Shown: one piece after another, positions 52,427-62,619 of the stretch
How positions within the stretch are numbered: position 1 is the first letter of the stretch
Layout of the letters: each line of letters starts with the position of its first letter
Assembly (NCBI GenBank): GCA_037893225.1
Contig: JAZGUH010000407.1
Span: 496,001-560,000 of the forward strand
Length of the DNA: 64,000 bases
Direction: 5' to 3'
DNA from: Hippasteria phrygiana
Taxonomy: Eukaryota; Echinodermata; Asteroidea; Valvatida; Goniasteridae
Translations under genes and position numbers: made by a program
Notes under the pieces: generated by a model
Told to the model about the DNA's origin: nothing
The model's input: only the letters and a program-made list of their open reading frames with translations
Database searches by the model: none

Positions 52427-53815
52427 ATGAAATATAAACCAAATACAGTAATTTTGACATGTATGGATAGCTTAGATCTGGCGCTACATGTTGCAATCAT
52501 CGGCGGCTTCTTAGAGTTAAAACTTGTGGAGAAAATTCAAACCTCGCAATGTTTATTTTCTTTCCGGCCACCATCTGTGTACATGTTACCGTCTATTTAT
52601 TGCTCCATGCATGTCAAATTCCCTGGGGTATGGACTTGCTTTACTCATTCATAATTGCATGCAATATCAACCAAATTCAGTAATTTTGACATGTATGGAT
52701 AGCTTAGATCTGGCGGTACATGTTGCAATCATCGGCGGCTTCTTAGAGTTAAAACTTGTGGAGAAAATTCAAACCTCGCAATGTTTATTTTCTTTCCGGC
52801 CAACATCTGCGTGCATATTACCTTCTATTTATTGCTCCATGCCTGTCAAATTCCCTAGGGTATGACTTGCTTTACTCATTCATAATTGCATGAAATATCA
52901 ACCAAATTCAGTAATTTTGACATATATGGATAGCTTAGATCTGGCGCTACATGTTGCAATTATCGGCGGCTTCTTAGAGTTAACACTTGTGGAGAAAATT
53001 CAAACCTCGCAATGTTTATTTTCTTCCCGGCCACCATCTGTGTTCAGATTACCTTTTATTTATTGCTCCATGCCTGTCAAATTCCCTGGGGTATGGACTT
53101 GCTTTACTCATTCATAATTGCATGAAATATCAACCAAATTCAGTAATTCTGACATGTATGGATAGCTTAGATCTGGCGCTACATGTTGCAATTATCGGCG
53201 GCTTCTTAGAGTTAAAACTTGTGGAGAAAATTCAAACCTCGCAATGTTTATTTTCTTTCCGGCCAACATCTGTGTGCATATTACCTTCTATTTATTGCTC
53301 CATGCCTGTCAAATTCCCTAGGGTATGACTTGCTTTACTCATTCATAATTGCATGAAATATCAACCAAATTCAGTAATTTTGACATGTATGGATAGCTTA
53401 GATCTGGCGCTACATGTTGCAATTATCGGCGGCTTCTTAGAGTTAACACTTGTGGAGAAAATTCAAACCTCGCAATGTTTATTATCTTCCCGGCCACCAT
53501 CTGTGTGCAGATTAGCTTTTATTTATTGCTCCATGCATGTCAAATTCCCTAGGGTATGACTTGCTTTACTCATTCATAATTGCATGAAATATAAACCAAA
53601 TTCAGTAATTTTGACATGTATGGATAGCTTAGATCTGGCGCTACATGTTGCAATTATCGGCGGCTTCTTAGAGTTAACACTTGTGGAGAAAATTCAAACC
53701 TCGCAATGTTTATTTTCTTCCCGGCCACCATCTGTGTGCAGATTACCTCTTATTTATTGCTCCATGCCTGTCAAATTCCCTGGGGTATGGACTTGCTTTA
53801 CTCATTCATAATTGC

Positions 53816-54974
53816 ATGAAATATCAACCAAATTCAGTAATTTTGACATGTATGGATAGCTTAGATCTGGCGCTACATGTTGCAATTATCGGCGGCTTCT
53901 TAGATTTAAAACTTGTGGAGAAAATTCAAACCTCGCAATGTTTATTTTCTTTCCGGCCAACATCTGTGTACATGTTACCGTCTATTTATTGCTCCATGCA
54001 TGTCAAATTCCCTGGGGTATGGACTTGCTTTACTCATTCATAATTGCATGAAATATCAACCAAATTCAGTAATTTTGACATGTATGGATAGCTTAGATCT
54101 GGCGCTACATGTTGCAATTATCGGCGGCTTCTTAGAGTTAACACTTGTGGAGAAAATTCAAACCTCGCAATGTTTATTATCTTCCCGGCCACCATCTGTG
54201 TGCAGATTAGCTTTTATTTATTGCTCCATGCATGTCAAATTCCCTAGGGTATGACTTGCTTTACTCATTCATAATTGCATGAAATATAAACCAAATTCAG
54301 TAATTTTGACATGTATGGATAGCTTAGATCTGGCGCTACATGTTGCAATTATCGGCGGCTTCTTAGAGTTAACACTTGTGGAGAAAATTCAAACCTCGCA
54401 ATGTTTATTTTCTTCCCGGCCACCATCTGTGTGCAGATTACCTCTTATTTATTGCTCCATGCCTGTCAAATTCCCTGGGGTATGGACTTGCTTTACTCAT
54501 TCATAATTGCATGAAATATCAACCAAATTCAGTAATTTTGACATGTATGGATAGCTTAGATCTGGCGCTACATGTTGCAATTATCGGCGGCTTCTTAGAT
54601 TTAAAACTTGTGGAGAAAATTCAAACCTCGCAATGTTTATTTTCTTTCCGGCCAACATCTGTGTACATGTTACCGTCTATTTATTGCTCCATGCATGTCA
54701 AATTCCCTGGGGTATGGACTTGCTTTACTCATTCATAATTGCATGAAATATCAACCAAATTCAGTAATTTTGACATGTATGGATAGCTTAGATCTGGCGC
54801 TACATGTTGCAATTTTCGGCGGCTTCTTAGAGTTAACACTTGTGGAGAAAATTCAAACCTCGCAATGTTTATTTTCTTCCCGGCCACCATCTGTGTGCAG
54901 ATTACCTTTTATTTATTGCTCCATGCCTGTCAAATTCCCTGGGGTATGGACTTGCTTTACTCATTCATAATTGC
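53816..54974 (+). repeat. Junction block C1-H-I-C1-F2-like
   Basis: C1 (53816), H (54048), I (54279), C1 (54511), then an F2-like monomer (54743) with T at 73 but G at 35. The C1-to-H step is the same unusual junction seen at 19521. Confidence 0.82.
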
Positions 54975-55437
54975 ATGAAATATCAACCAAATTCAGTAAT
55001 TCTGACATGTATGGATAGCTTAGATCTGGCGCTACATGTTGCAATTATCGGCGGCTTCTTAGAGTTAAAACTTGTAGAGAAAATTCAAACCTCGCAATGT
55101 TTATTTTCTTTCCGGCCAACATCTGTGTGCATATTACCTTCTATTTATTGCTCCATGCCTGTCAAATTCCCTAGGGTATGACTTGCTTTACTCATTCATA
55201 ATTGCATGAAATATCAACCAAATTCAGTAATTTTGACATGTATGGATAGCTTAGATCTGGCGCTACATGTTGCAATCATCGGCGGCTTCTTAGAGTTAAA
55301 ACTTGTGGAGAAAATTCAAACCTCGCAATGTTTATTTTCTTTCCGGCCACCATCTGTGTACATGTTACCGTCTATTTATTGCTCCATGCATGTCAAATTC
55401 CCTGGGGTATGGACTTGCTTTACTCATTCATAATTGC

Positions 55438-55669
55438 ATGAAATATCAACCAAATTCAGTAATTTTGACATGTGTGGATAGCTTAGATCTGGCGCTACAT
55501 GTTGCAATTATCGGCGGCTTCTTAGAGTTAAAACTTGTGGAGAAAATTCAAACCTCGCAATGTTTATTTTCTTTCCGGCCAACATCTGTGTACATGTTAC
55601 CGTCTATTTATTGCTCCATGCATATCAAATTCCCTGGGGTATGGACTTGCTTTACTCATTCATAATTGC
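55438..55669 (+). repeat. C1-like monomer with two private marks
   Basis: Like C1 in its 3' half but G at 90, with G at 55474 and A at 55624. Both marks recur only in the monomer at 63083, making it a fingerprint for the super-repeat. Confidence 0.88.
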
Positions 55670-56133
55670 ATGAAATATCAACCAAATTCAGTAATTTTGA
55701 CATGTATGGATAGCTTAGATCTGGCGCTACATGTTGCAATTATCGGCGGCTTCTTAGATTTAACACTTGTGGAGAAAATTCAAACCTCGCAATGTTTATT
55801 TTCTTCCCGGCCACCATCTGTGTGCAGATTACCTTTTATTTATTGCTCCATGCCTGTGAAATTCCCTGGGGTATGGACTTGCTTTACTCATTCATAATTG
55901 CATGAAATATAAACCAAATACAGTAATTTTGACATGTATGGATAGCTTAGATCTGGCGCTACATGTTGCAATCATCGGCGGCTTCTTAGAGTTAAAACTT
56001 GTGGAGAAAATTCAAACCTCGCAATGTTTATTTTCTTTCCGGCCACCATCTGTGTACATGTTACCGTCTATTTATTGCTCCATGCATGTCAAATTCCCTG
56101 GGGTATGGACTTGCTTTACTCATTCATAATTGC

Positions 56134-56364
56134 ATGCAATATCAACCAAATTCAGTAATTTTGACATGTATGGATAGCTTAGATCTGGCGGTACATGTTG
56201 CAATCAGCGGCGGCTTCTTAGAGTTAAAACTTGTGGAGAAAATTCAAACCTCGCAATGTTTATTTTCTTTCCGGCCAACATCTGTGTGCATATTACCTTC
56301 TATTTATTGCTCCATGCCTGTCAAATTCCCTTGGGTATGACTTGCTTTACTCATTCATAATTGC
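56134..56364 (+). repeat. A-class monomer with AGCGGC and CCTTGGG variants (231 bp)
   Basis: Type A with T-to-G at 56207 and T at 56332 where 231 bp monomers normally have A. The matching copy at 63779 shares the first mark but has the usual A, so the T at 56332 arose after the super-repeat duplicated, or was corrected in the other copy. Confidence 0.85.
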
Positions 56365-58681
56365 ATGAAATATCAACCAAATTCAGTAATTTTGACATAT
56401 ATGGATAGCTTAGATCTGGCGCTACATGTTGCAATTATCGGCGGCTTCTTAGAGTTAACACTTGTGGAGAAAATTCAAACCTCGCAATGTTTATTTTCTT
56501 CCCGGCCACCATCTGTGTTCAGATTACCTTTTATTTATTGCTCCATGCCTGTCAAATTCCCTGGGGTATGGACTTGCTTTACTCATTCATAATTGCATGA
56601 AATATCAACCAAATTCAGTAATTCTGACATGTATGGATAGCTTAGATCTGGCGCTACATGTTGCAATTATCGGCGGCTTCTTAGAGTTAAAACTTGTGGA
56701 GAAAATTCAAACCTCGCAATGTTTATTTTCTTTCCGGCCAACATCTGTGTGCATATTACCTTCTATTTATTGCTCCATGCCTGTCAAATTCCCTAGGGTA
56801 TGACTTGCTTTACTCATTCATAATTGCATGAAATATCAACCAAATTCAGTAATTTTGACATGTATGGATAGCTTAGATCTGGCGCTACATGTTGCAATTA
56901 TCGGCGGCTTCTTAGAGTTAACACTTGTGGAGAAAATTCAAACCTCGCAATGTTTATTATCTTCCCGGCCACCATCTGTGTGCAGATTAGCTTTTATTTA
57001 TTGCTCCATGCATGTCAAATTCCCTAGGGTATGACTTGCTTTACTCATTCATAATTGCATGAAATATAAACCAAATACAGTAATTTTGACATATATGGAT
57101 AGCTTAGATCTGGCGCTACATGTTGCAATTATCGGCGGCTTCTTAGAGTTAACACTTGTGGAGAAAATTCAAACCTCGCAATGTTTATTTTCTTCCCGGC
57201 CACCATCTGTGTGCAGATTACCTCTTATTTATTGCTCCATGCCTGTCAAATTCCCTGGGGTATGGACTTGCTTTACTCATTCATAATTGCATGAAATATC
57301 AACAAAATTCAGTAATTTTGACATGTATGGATAGCTTAGATCTGGCGCTACATGTTGCAATTATCGGCGGCTTCTTAGAGTTAAAACTTGTGGAGAAAAT
57401 TCAAACCTCGCAATGTTTATTTTCTTTCCGGCCACCATCTGTGTACATGTTACCGTCTATTTATTGCTCCATGCATGTCAAATTCCCTGGGGTATGGACT
57501 TGCTTTACTCATTCATAATTGCATGAAATATCAACCAAATTCAGTAATTTTGACATGTATGGATAGCTTAGATCTGGCGGTACATGTTGCAATCATCGGC
57601 GGCTTCTTAGAGTTAAAATTTGTGGAGAAAATTCAAACCTCGCAATGTTTATTTTCTTTCCGGCCAACATCTGTGTGCATATTACCTTCTATTTATTGCT
57701 CCATGCCTGTCAAATTCCCTAGGGTATGACTTGCTTTACTCATTCATAATTGCATGAAATATCAACCAAATTCAGTAATTTTGACATGTATGGATAGCTT
57801 AGATCTGGCGCTACATGTTGCAATCATCGGCGGCTTCTTAGAGTTAAAACTTGTGGAGAAAATTCAAACCTCGCAATGTTTATTTTCTTTCCGGCCACCA
57901 TCTGTGTACATGTTACCGTCTATTTATTGCTCCATGCATGTCAAATTCCCTGGGGTATGGACTTGCTTTACTCATTCATAATTGCATGAAATATCAACCA
58001 AATTCAGTAATTTTGACATATATGGATAGCTTAGATCTGGCGCTACATGTTGCAATTATCGGCGGCTTCTTAGAGTTAACACTTGTGGAGAAAATTCAAA
58101 CCTCGCAATGTTTATTTTCTTCCCGGCCACCATCTGTGTTCAGATTACCTTTTATTTATTGCTCCATGCCTGTCAAATTCCCTGGGGTATGGACTTGCTT
58201 TACTCATTCATAATTGCATGAAATATCAACCAAATTCAGTAATTTTGACATGTATGGATAGCTTAGATCTGGCGCTACATGTTGCAATTATCGGCGGCTT
58301 CTTAGAGTTAACACTTGTGGAGAAAATTCAAACCTCGCAATGTTTATTTTCTTCCCGGCCACCATCTGTGTGCAGATTACCTTTTATTTATTGCTCCATG
58401 CCTGTCAAATTCCCTGGGGTATGGACTTGCTTTACTCATTCATAATTGCATGAAATATCAACCAAATTCAGTAATTCTGACATGTATGGATAGCTTACAT
58501 CTGGCGCTACATGTTGCAATTATCGGCGGCTTCTTAGAGTTAAAACTTGTGGAGAAAATTCAAACCTCGCAATGTTTATTTTCTTTCCGGCCACCATCTG
58601 TGTACATGTTACCGTCTATTTATTGCTCCATGCATGTCAAATTCCCTGGGGTATGGACTTGCTTTACTCATTCATAATTGC
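56365..58681 (+). repeat. Mosaic segment inside the super-repeat (ten monomers)
   Basis: Order F, G, H, E/F/I mosaic (57059), E2-like with C-to-A at 57304 (57291), A-like with C-to-T at 57619 (57523), E2 (57754), F (57986), Y-like with TTT at 166-168 (58218), G/E2 hybrid (58450). Adjacent types do not follow any HOR order found on the left. Confidence 0.8.
57059..57290 (+). repeat. Triple mosaic monomer E/F/I
   Basis: A at 10 and 19 (E marks), A at 35 (F mark), then C at 95 and CTT at 166-168 (B or I). It follows H, where I is expected, so an I monomer with a short E/F conversion tract in its first 35 bases is the simplest reading. Confidence 0.8.
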
Positions 58682-59145
58682 ATGAAATATCAACCAAATT
58701 CAGTAATTTTGACATATATGGATAGCTTAGATCTGGCGCTACATGTTGCAATTTTCGGCGGCTTCTTAGAGTTAACACTTGTGGAGAAAATTCAAACCTC
58801 GCAATGTTTATTTTCTTCCCGGCCACCATCTGTGTGCAGATTACCTTTTATTTATTGCTCCATGCCTGTCAAATTCCCTGGGGTATGGACTTGCTTTACT
58901 CATTCATAATTGCATGAAATATCAACCAAATTCAGTAATTCTGACATGTATGGATAGCTTAGATCTGGCGCTACATGTTGCAATTATCGGCGGCTTCTTA
59001 GATTTAAAACTTGTGGAGAAAATTCAAACCTCGCAATGTTTATTTTCTTCCCGGCCACCATCTGTGTGCAGATTACCTTTTATTTATTGCTCCATGCCTG
59101 TCAAATTCCCTGGGGTATGGACTTGCTTTACTCATTCATAATTGC

Positions 59146-59376
59146 ATGAAATATCAACCAAATTCAGTAATTCTGACATGTATGGATAGCTTAGATCTGG
59201 CGCTACATGTTGCAATTATCGGCGGCTTCTTAGAGTTAAAACTTGTGGAGAAAATTCAAACCTCGCAATGTTTATTTTCTTTCCGGCCAACATCTGTGTG
59301 CATATTACCTTCTATTTATTGCTCCATGCCTGTCAAATTCCCTGGGGTATGACTTGCTTTACTCATTCATAATTGC
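59146..59376 (+). repeat. G-like monomer with deletion but GGGG (231 bp)
   Basis: G throughout (C at 28, A at 95, TGCATATTA) but CCTGGGGTATGACTT, meaning the deletion without A at 199. The same form is at 60999-61229, one 8-mer downstream. Confidence 0.86.
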
Positions 59377-59608
59377 ATGAAATATCAACCAAATTCAGTA
59401 ATTTTGACATGTATGGATAGCTTAGATCTGGCGCTACATGTTGCAATCATCGGCGGCTTCTTAGAGTTAAAACTTGTGGAGAAAATTCAAACCTCGCAAT
59501 GTTTATTTTCTTTCCGGCCACCATCTGTGTACATGTTACCGTCTATTTATTGCTCCATGCATGTCAAATTCCCTGGGGTATGGACTTGCTTTACTCATTC
59601 ATAATTGC
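59377..59608 (+). repeat. Monomer type E2 (exemplar)
   Basis: Type E in its body (C at 72, C at 145, TACATGTTA, CAT at 184-186) but with the common C at 10 and T at 19. Copies start at 55206, 57754, 59377, 59840, 61230, 61693 and 62851, all in the right-hand end. It could be the ancestral form of E or an exchange within the first 20 bases. Confidence 0.85.
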
Positions 59609-60071
59609 ATGAAATATCAACCAAATTCAGTAATTTTGACATGTATGGATAGCTTAGATCTGGCGGTACATGTTGCAATTATCGGCGGCTTCTTAGAGTT
59701 AAAACCTGTGGAGAAAATTCAAACCTCGCAATGTTTATTTTCTTTCCGGCCAACATCTGTGTGCATATTACCTTCTATTTATTGCTCCATGCCTGTCAAA
59801 TTCTTTAGGGTATGACTTGCTTTACTCATTCATAATTGCATGAAATATCAACCAAATTCAGTAATTTTGACATGTATGGATAGCTTAGATCTGGCGCTAC
59901 ATGTTGCAATCATCGGCGGCTTCTTAGAGTTAAAACTTGTGGAGAAAATTCAAACCTCGCAATGTTTATTTTCTTTCCGGCCACCATCTGTGTACATGTT
60001 ACCGTCTATTTATTGCTCCATGCATGTCAAATTCCCTGGGGTATGGACTTGCTTTACTCATTCATAATTGC

Positions 60072-60303
60072 ATGAAATATCAACCAAATTCAGTAATTTT
60101 GACATATATGGATAGCTTAGATCTGGCGCTACATGTTGCAATTTTCGGCGGCTTCTTAGAGTTAACACTTGTGGAGAAAATTCAAACCTCGCAATGTTTA
60201 TTTTCTTCCCGGCCACCATCTGTGTGCAGATTACCTTTTATTTATTGCTCCATGCCTGTCAAATTCCCTGGGGTATGGACTTGCTTTACTCATTCATAAT
60301 TGC
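60072..60303 (+). repeat. Monomer type F2 (exemplar)
   Basis: A Y-like monomer with A at 35 as in F, plus T at 73 (GCAATTTTCGG) and TGC at 154-156 rather than TTC. Copies start at 45007, 58682, 60072, 60535, 61925 and 62388. A copy with G at 35 starts at 54743. It is confined to the right third of the window. Confidence 0.86.
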
Positions 60304-60766
60304 ATGAAATATCAACCAAATTCAGTAATTCTGACATGTATGGATAGCTTAGATCTGGCGCTACATGTTGCAATTATCGGCGGCTTCTTAGAGTTAAAAC
60401 TTGTAGAGAAAATTCAAACCTCGCAATGTTTATTTTCTTTCCGGCCAACATCTGTGTGCATATTACCTTCTATTTATTGCTCCATGCCTGTCAAATTCCC
60501 TAGGGTATGACTTGCTTTACTCATTCATAATTGCATGAAATATCAACCAAATTCAGTAATTTTGACATATATGGATAGCTTAGATCTGGCGCTACATGTT
60601 GCAATTTTCGGCGGCTTCTTAGAGTTAACACTTGTGGAGAAAATTCAAACCTCGCAATGTTTATTTTCTTCCCGGCCACCATCTGTGTGCAGATTACCTT
60701 TTATTTATTGCTCCATGCCTGTCAAATTCCCTGGGGTATGGACTTGCTTTACTCATTCATAATTGC

Positions 60767-60998
60767 ATGAAATATCAACCAAATTCAGTAATTCTGACAT
60801 GTATGGATAGCTTAGATCTGGCGCTACATGTTGCAATTATCGGCGGCTTCTTAGATTTAAAACTTGTGGAGAAAATTCAAACCTCGCAATGTTTATTTTC
60901 TTCCCGGCCACCATCTGTGTGCAGATTACCTTTTATTTATTGCTCCATGCCTGTCAAATTCCCTGGGGTATGGACTTGCTTTACTCATTCATAATTGC
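60767..60998 (+). repeat. X/Y mosaic monomer (exemplar)
   Basis: C at 28 as in G, T at 90 and A at 95 as in C, then C at 137, TGCAGA and TTT at 166-168 as in D or F2. At least two exchanges are needed, one lying between positions 95 and 137. The same mosaic occurs at 58914, one 8-mer upstream. Confidence 0.85.
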
Positions 60999-61461
60999 AT
61001 GAAATATCAACCAAATTCAGTAATTCTGACATGTATGGATAGCTTAGATCTGGCGCTACATGTTGCAATTATCGGCGGCTTCTTAGAGTTAAAACTTGTG
61101 GAGAAAATTCAAACCTCGCAATGTTTATTTTCTTTCCGGCCAACATCTGTGTGCATATTACCTTCTATTTATTGCTCCATGCCTGTCAAATTCCCTGGGG
61201 TATGACTTGCTTTACTCATTCATAATTGCATGAAATATCAACCAAATTCAGTAATTTTGACATGTATGGATAGCTTAGATCTGGCGCTACATGTTGCAAT
61301 CATCGGCGGCTTCTTAGAGTTAAAACTTGTGGAGAAAATTCAAACCTCGCAATGTTTATTTTCTTTCCGGCCACCATCTGTGTACATGTTACCGTCTATT
61401 TATTGCTCCATGCATGTCAAATTCCCTGGGGTATGGACTTGCTTTACTCATTCATAATTGC

Positions 61462-61692
61462 ATGAAATATCAACCAAATTCAGTAATTTTGACATGTATG
61501 GATAGCTTAGATCTGGCGGTACATGTTGCAATTATCGGCGGCTTCTTAGAGTTAAAACTTGTGGAGAAAATTCAAACCTCGCAATGTTTATTTTCTTTCC
61601 GGCCAACATCTGTGTGCATATTACCTTCTATTTATTGCTCCATGCCTGTCAAATTCTTTAGGGTATGACTTGCTTTACTCATTCATAATTGC
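61462..61692 (+). repeat. A-like monomer with TTCTTTAGGG (231 bp)
   Basis: G at 58 as in A but A at 4 and T at 72, with CC to TT at 61657-61658. The same double change is at 59804-59805 in the copy starting 59609. The double change removes the CCTAGG site. Confidence 0.85.
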
Positions 61693-62619
61693 ATGAAATA
61701 TCAACCAAATTCAGTAATTTTGACATGTATGGATAGCTTAGATCTGGCGCTACATGTTGCAATCATCGGCGGCTTCTTAGAGTTAAAACTTGTGGAGAAA
61801 ATTCAAACCTCGCAATGTTTATTTTCTTTCCGGCCACCATCTGTGTACATGTTACCGTCTATTTATTGCTCCATGCATGTCAAATTCCCTGGGGTATGGA
61901 CTTGCTTTACTCATTCATAATTGCATGAAATATCAACCAAATTCAGTAATTTTGACATATATGGATAGCTTAGATCTGGCGCTACATGTTGCAATTTTCG
62001 GCGGCTTCTTAGAGTTAACACTTGTGGAGAAAATTCAAACCTCGCAATGTTTATTTTCTTCCCGGCCACCATCTGTGTGCAGATTACCTTTTATTTATTG
62101 CTCCATGCCTGTCAAATTCCCTGGGGTATGGACTTGCTTTACTCATTCATAATTGCATGAAATATCAACCAAATTCAGTAATTCTGACATGTATGGATAG
62201 CTTAGATCTGGCGCTACATGTTGCAATTATCGGCGGCTTCTTAGAGTTAAAACTTGTAGAGAAAATTCAAACCTCGCAATGTTTATTTTCTTTCCGGCCA
62301 ACATCTGTGTGCATATTACCTTCTATTTATTGCTCCATGCCTGTCAAATTCCCTAGGGTATGACTTGCTTTACTCATTCATAATTGCATGAAATATCAAC
62401 CAAATTCAGTAATTTTGACATATATGGATAGCTTAGATCTGGCGCTACATGTTGCAATTTTCGGCGGCTTCTTAGAGTTAACACTTGTGGAGAAAATTCA
62501 AACCTCGCAATGTTTATTTTCTTCCCGGCCACCATCTGTGTGCAGATTACCTTTTATTTATTGCTCCATGCCTGTCAAATTCCCTGGGGTATGGACTTGC
62601 TTTACTCATTCATAATTGC

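Larger units (their letters stand above)
46398..53815 (+). repeat. Two tandem 16-mer HORs (2 x 3709 bp)
   Basis: Units at 46398-50106 and 50107-53815, each C2-D2-E-A-B-C1-D1-B-C1-D1-E-A'-F-G-H-I. Differences seen between copies: E at 46862 has C at 137, and F at 49181 has A at 199 without the deletion. Both copies contain the same B-C1-D1 duplication, so that duplication came before the 16-mer was doubled. Confidence 0.9.
58682..62387 (+). repeat. Two tandem copies of a second, distinct 8-mer (1853 bp each)
   Basis: Units at 58682-60534 and 60535-62387, each F2, X/Y mosaic, G-like with GGGG and deletion, E2, A-like with TTCTTTAGGG, E2, F2, G with GTAGAG. It has the same length as the left 8-mer but an unrelated order. 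One visible difference is CCTGTG at 59706 in copy 1 only. Confidence 0.88.
54975..62619 (+). repeat. 7645 bp super-repeat, copy 1 (33 monomers)
   Basis: Starts with the G variant having GTAGAG and ends before the next such G at 62620. The next copy repeats its private marks at exactly +7645: GTAGAG (55076/62721), GTGGATAG (55474/63119), CATATC (55624/63269), GTGAAA (55858/63503) and AGCGGC (56207/63852). Of the 33 monomers, 11 are 231 bp, which accounts for the length. Confidence 0.88.

Noticed and set aside
59804..59810. TTTAGGG, a plant-type telomere word, in two A-like monomers (also at 61657-61663)
   Set aside because: It occurs as a single word created by two substitutions in CCCTAGGG; there is no tandem TTTAGGG run.
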